Shown here one piece after another: positions 60,421-64,000 of a DNA stretch of 64,000 bases. The number at the start of each line of letters is the position of its first letter. The first letter of the stretch is position 1. The stretch is from NCBI RefSeq assembly GCF_015832195.1, contig NC_052026.1, forward strand, positions 15,409,013 through 15,473,012. Reading direction: 5' to 3'. The position numbers and the translations under genes were made by a program. The notes below the pieces were generated by a model. That model was given only the letters and a program-made list of their open reading frames with translations. It searched no databases and had not been told where the DNA came from. The DNA is from Motacilla alba alba. Taxonomy: Eukaryota > Chordata > Aves > Passeriformes > Motacillidae.

Positions 60421-60790
60421 GGGGTTTGGGCGTTAAATCCGCCGACGCTCCGAGCCGAGCCGGGCTGGAATGGGCGAGCGCTGCGCCGGCGCTCCTTGGT
60501 AACGCCGAGGCGAGGAATACATCTCTGCCGCCGCAGCCCGGCATCCGGCGGCTGCCTCGCGAAGGAAATTCGGATTATTATATAATGAGTCAACACAAAT
60601 ATCATTATCGCGGCCGCGGTACCTGCTGGCAGCGGCAGCGCTGCGATCCGCGCCGGCCCGGGCGGCGCAATTGATGGAGCGGCGCTCGCCCGGCTCCGCC
60701 GCCCGCGGGGGTCCCGCAGCGCCGGGCCCTTGGCAGGAGGCATCCTCTCCGAAGAGAGACTCCCTTCCTGACGCAACGAGATTAAACAAT
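60421..60790. promoter_or_regulatory. Strong CpG island with an AT-rich TATA/AP-1 core; candidate promoter
   Basis: About 50 CpGs by hand count in 350 bases, the densest in the window, with NotI (GCGGCCGC, 60610-60617) and SacII sites. Between GC-rich flanks sits an AT-rich centre (60565-60605) containing TATATAA (60579-60585) and an AP-1-type TGAGTCA (60586-60592). The TATA-like word is almost palindromic, so it could serve either strand. To its right GATTAAACAATTTGCTTTTA, ATTAGC and further AT-rich motifs (60780-60805) continue the regulatory texture. Frames of 64-129 codons on both strands are normal for stop-poor CpG-rich DNA. No coding gene is recognisable next to it. A non-coding RNA promoter, or the first exon of a gene lying outside the window, are the likeliest alternatives. 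Confidence 0.6.
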
Positions 60791-61420
60791 TTGCTTTTAA
60801 TTAGCACCGCAGTCATTTCCAAGCTAAGCGGTGGAAAGAATAGGAAGCAGGCTGTCTCTTTAAAGTTTAAGTGGATTCAGTGCACACAGCGGATTGAGAG
60901 CCTGCTGTTGGAAAAGTTCAGCTTTCTGTCACCGGTACTGTGCTCTCTGCTAATTTTTACAAGAGTTCAAGTTGTATGCACCAGTTAGCAGAGACATTGC
61001 AGGGGGTACAATGAGAATAGAAAGCGTGACCCCTTGCTGCCTCTGTTTATAGTGCCTAAATTATATCCAGACAATGCTCCGGGTCCCCTCCCTGGCTCTG
61101 CCAGGGCCCCCTGTGCAAAGCCGTGTGCTGTTCCCCTCTGCTGCCGCCCAGGAAAAGGGGACATTGGCATTTGTGAGCACCCACCCGGGAATTCCCTGCA
61201 AAGGGCTCTGGAGTTAGGAGGGGAAGAAAGGTTTCTGGTGGAGAAACACAAACGCAGTGGAAGAATGTAAGGAGTGAGAACCATGAAGGGAATTAGGGAT
61301 CCCAAAATTGGATGCCTCAGTTTCAACATCCTTTTTGTCCAAGAGCAATCCAGCATAGAACAGCAGCCAGGGCACTCCCAGCTCCCTACCTCACACTGCA
61401 GACTCCTGGTGTGCACTGGC
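60791..61420. other. Unique sequence beside the CpG island
   Basis: The 143-codon minus frame at 60985-61416 overlaps a 78-codon + frame; neither is recognised. GC-rich at 61.07-61.2 kb without an island. Confidence 0.45.
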
Positions 61421-61449
61421 AGGAGGGAAGGAGGGAGGGAAGGAGGAGA
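61421..61449. repeat. (GGGA)n purine tract
   Basis: AGGAGGGAAGGAGGGAGGGA followed by AGGAGGAGA. Short imperfect GGGA/GGAA simple repeat with G-runs on the + strand. Confidence 0.85.
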
Positions 61450-62929
61450 TGCAGCTTCATCTGCAAACCAGCTAACACATATGAATAATTGAATACAAAA
61501 TAAAAACCCCTTCCTAGCCAGGAGATGTACTTTTGACCACCGTTTTCCACTCCAAAGAACCTCTCTCCTGATGAACAGCTACCCTTCAGTCTCTAAAGAG
61601 ACAGCATGATTACCCTGCTCCTTTGTCCGCGTCTCTGCAACATTAGCATTGCTTCTTTCCAAACACGCTCTAGCAAGAGCCCTCTAAACAGAGTGGAAGG
61701 AATCACTCCAAAAACAACAGCCCATCCAAACTCCTGCCCTGCCTGTCCCACTGCCAGCCTCTGTCCTTCCCCCAGGCAAAAAAAAACCAAAACATTTATA
61801 CACACAGGAGCCACGGGGCTCTCCGTGGGGCTCACACCAGCCTGCCAGAGCCAGGCCTTGTGTGGCCCAAGCATCATGCAAAGAAAATGGGATTTTACTG
61901 CACATTTCTCAACAATGACGAGGGTGGGGGGAAACCCCGTGGCCAGGACTGGTGCTGTCTGGATGATTAGTATCTGGCATTCCTCTACCTTCAGCCACAG
62001 CTGGTTTAGATTTGAGCTACTGGTTCATTTAGATTTATGCCGTTGGTTCAATAAACAAACACAGTACATAGTCCATCACTCTAACTGTATAATAAAGCTG
62101 CTTACCTACTTCCAAACAAGTAGCTTTTTATTCATCTGTTCCTCTTTTATTTCCCTCTTTCCCTCTTTTCTCCCTGATATCAAACCCAAGAAGAGTATTT
62201 GCTTTCTTTCCAAAACCAGACACTATCAAAGATCCAATAATGTCTGAAGTCTCTCCAACAGCCCTTCAAACCACACATTGCTGGAGAATACTTGCAGAAG
62301 TTGTCTGAGAAATTACTGTAAATACTTCACCTTCCCAAAGGAAGCCAGGTAATATTCCTACCCCAGGGCTCCCTGAGGAAAAGCCCCAGATTCCTCCCCC
62401 AGCTGCTCGGCTTTTGTGAAGGGCCATCCAAGCTGGAGTTCATGGGGGTTTTCAGGATCACTGGGGCACAAAAAGAGGCCAGTTTCTTCCCATTCTCACT
62501 TGTTGGAAGGAATAACCATGAGGATGGGAAACAGTTAACCTGCACACAAACCTTGATTTCAAGACTTGCCGTTGTCTGCCAGCACCATCCACAGAGTCTC
62601 TGCTTTCATCCAGAACGAAAAACACCCTGGGATTTTTGCAAAATCCTTTTAAATTGTTCTAATGGTAGCAGCTCTGGATCTGGTGAACTGCTTTGTTATC
62701 AATGCCGTGCAAATTGTTCATCTATTTCTCTCCTACCCTGTTTGCCTCCACTCACTCGCCTCTCTAATAAATTGGTCTGACCGCAAAGGGTGCTTTATGA
62801 CTCTTGTTTAAAACAGCTTCCTAATGATGCTTGACAACATCTCCTGCCTTTGAAAGAGCCTGGCTATGCTAGGCTCTAATCCCACAAAAGGAGGGATTCT
62901 TGTTAACCTGTGCCTCAGTCCTTTCTGTT
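61450..62929. other. Unique sequence with the longest non-repeat open frame (213 codons)
   Basis: The + frame 61606-62247 is 213 codons. Its peptide shifts from Pro/Cys/Ser-rich to Phe/Ile/Ser-rich with the local base composition, has no domain, signal or conserved motif I recognise, and overlaps a 94-codon minus frame. By chance about 0.2 such frames are expected in the window, so it is marginal and is not called as a gene. Confidence 0.4.
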
Positions 62930-63330
62930 GAGTCACCACCTTTAATGAAGCACTCAAGAGGAACCAAAACGCAGCTGGGAAATTATGGCTTTACATGATC
63001 ATCTCTTGCTACAAGAGAATTATTGCCCAAGCCTTAATCCCGTGACTCAGCCCTCTCCTTGGACCCTCTTTAATTGTCAGAACCTGAGGAAATCCGGGCC
63101 GAGGTAAATAACACTTCAGCAGCAACAGAATAGATTCACTTTAGTCAATGAATTTTTAATGAGCTGAGACTGCAGAGGGAACAGGGCCGAGATCTGTGCT
63201 GCTTATCTGATGGGGAAGGTCAGGGTCTGAACGGAGGGAGGGCATGGATGAGAGAACAGATCTGACAGGGCTCTTCAGCTGAGATTTCAGCTTGTCACAG
63301 CCTGGCATACCTTAACATATTAGGACCTTC
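62930..63330. promoter_or_regulatory. Candidate conserved non-coding element
   Basis: A repeat-free block without frames above 60 codons. It contains CTTTAATGAAGCACTC near 62940, TCTTTAATTGTCAGAACC near 63068, GAGGTAAATAACACTTCAGC near 63101 and GAATTTTTAATGAGCTGAG near 63149, plus a few retained CpGs. Motif-dense and enhancer-like; conservation untested. Confidence 0.3.
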
Positions 63331-64000
63331 TCTTCAAAGGAGCAGCTCGCACATGCCCATGCTAACAGAAACGGCACAGTATTTTCCCCTGGTAAAGGCA
63401 ACCCAAGGGTTGTACTCTTGCTTCCTTAAAAAAAAAAAAACAAAAAACAAACATACAGAGTAAAAATAAAAAGAAACCAAACCAAGAAAGATCCATGCAG
63501 ATGGGTCATGCTCTTCACAGAAAATCAGGCAACTCTACAGATAGCCTGCAAACGGAAACATGCATCAGATTCTCAGCAGTCCACTGGCACAATCTCATGT
63601 ATTAATTAGGTCAGCAGGCCTTGCTGAAGTCCTCACCAACATAAGCATCAACATAACCACCATAGCCAACTGGTTCAATAAATCTCAGCCATGGGAACTT
63701 CTGTTTACTGGGCACTTGGACTTCATATAACTCCCATCCAGCTTGGGTCTACCTCTACCCACCAACAGCTGTGACATTGCTCAAGAGCAGTACCTACCCC
63801 TGCTGTTGGGACTGAATGATCCCAGGAGCTTCTTCTGTTTTAGGAAACTCAAAAAAGGGACTAAAATGTATCCAAATCCAGGAATGGGTTTAACACTCCT
63901 GTAACTCAGAGCTCTGAGTCCTGGTGCCTGCTACTCAGCCTGGCTTGGCAGGGGTGGCTTGCCCAGCTGGGCTCAGCCCACCCAGCATGGCCTCACCCCT
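63331..64000. other. Unique non-coding sequence
   Basis: An A run of 13 with A/C tail lies at 63428-63453. No gene or repeat was recognised; the window ends in mid-GC sequence. Confidence 0.5.

Noticed and set aside
60433..60822. A 129-codon minus-strand frame in the CpG island
   Set aside because: CpG-rich DNA is stop-poor, and overlapping frames on both strands are equally open. The peptide is Ala/Arg-rich as expected from composition.
1..64000. Endogenous retrovirus, tRNA, CRISPR or bacterial-type system
   Set aside because: No paired LTRs, primer-binding site, polymerase-like frame, cloverleaf with A/B boxes, or regularly spaced direct repeats with unique spacers were seen on either strand.

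Overview
The window looks like ordinary nuclear DNA of a vertebrate, most likely a bird. It is depleted in CpG outside three short GC-rich islands. It carries microsatellites and long homopolymer tracts, and it is packed with stop codons in all frames. There are no operons and no Alu-, B1- or L1-type elements. One stretch near 52.15-52.20 kb ends like a CR1 LINE 3' tail, the dominant avian retroposon. Several short, decayed pieces match by memory an old amniote repeat with a self-complementary core. A crocodilian or turtle source cannot be excluded.

I recognise no protein-coding gene. The open frames are what chance predicts. With roughly 6,000 stop-bounded frames in 64 kb on two strands, one or two frames of about 170 codons are expected, and that is what is present. 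The longest frames lie either in a tandem repeat whose unit is mostly a multiple of three, or in plain sequence with no recognisable domain. The window is therefore probably intergenic or intronic, perhaps with non-coding RNA starts at the CpG islands. No tRNA, rRNA, CRISPR array, intact transposon or endogenous retrovirus was recognised.

Layout. From 0 to 7 kb there is unique sequence with poly-T tracts, a 61-bp-spaced direct duplication near 0.55 kb and a CNE-like AT-rich block at 2.9-3.2 kb. From 7.18 to 7.83 kb lie two adjoining related minisatellites: a 9-bp GTGGTCAGT array, then a GC-rich array whose units contain that same 9-mer. From 8 to 13.9 kb there is AT-rich unique DNA with a purine-rich block and one old repeat. 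From 13.95 to 14.47 kb a CpG island sits downstream of a TATA-like motif. From 14.5 to 44 kb there is mostly unique DNA with old repeats (19.27, 20.16, 31.78 kb), a CA/TA microsatellite, G-runs at 21.03 kb, octamer and CRE motifs in AT-rich blocks, and a strong hairpin at 36.17 kb. From 44.1 to 44.8 kb a small CpG-rich core is flanked by AT-rich sequence with homeodomain-type motifs. From 45 to 60 kb there is unique DNA with an old repeat at 47.96 kb, the CR1 tail, a 39-T tract, a strong G-quadruplex candidate at 54.77 kb and an (AGT)n(AAT)n microsatellite. From 60.42 to 60.78 kb is the strongest CpG island, with TATA-like and AP-1-type sites in an AT-rich centre. From 60.8 to 64 kb there is unique DNA including another CNE-like block.

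The best-supported functional reading is a gene-poor, regulation-rich segment with two convincing CpG islands and several candidate conserved elements. Conservation cannot be tested from the sequence alone, so those calls are kept at low confidence.
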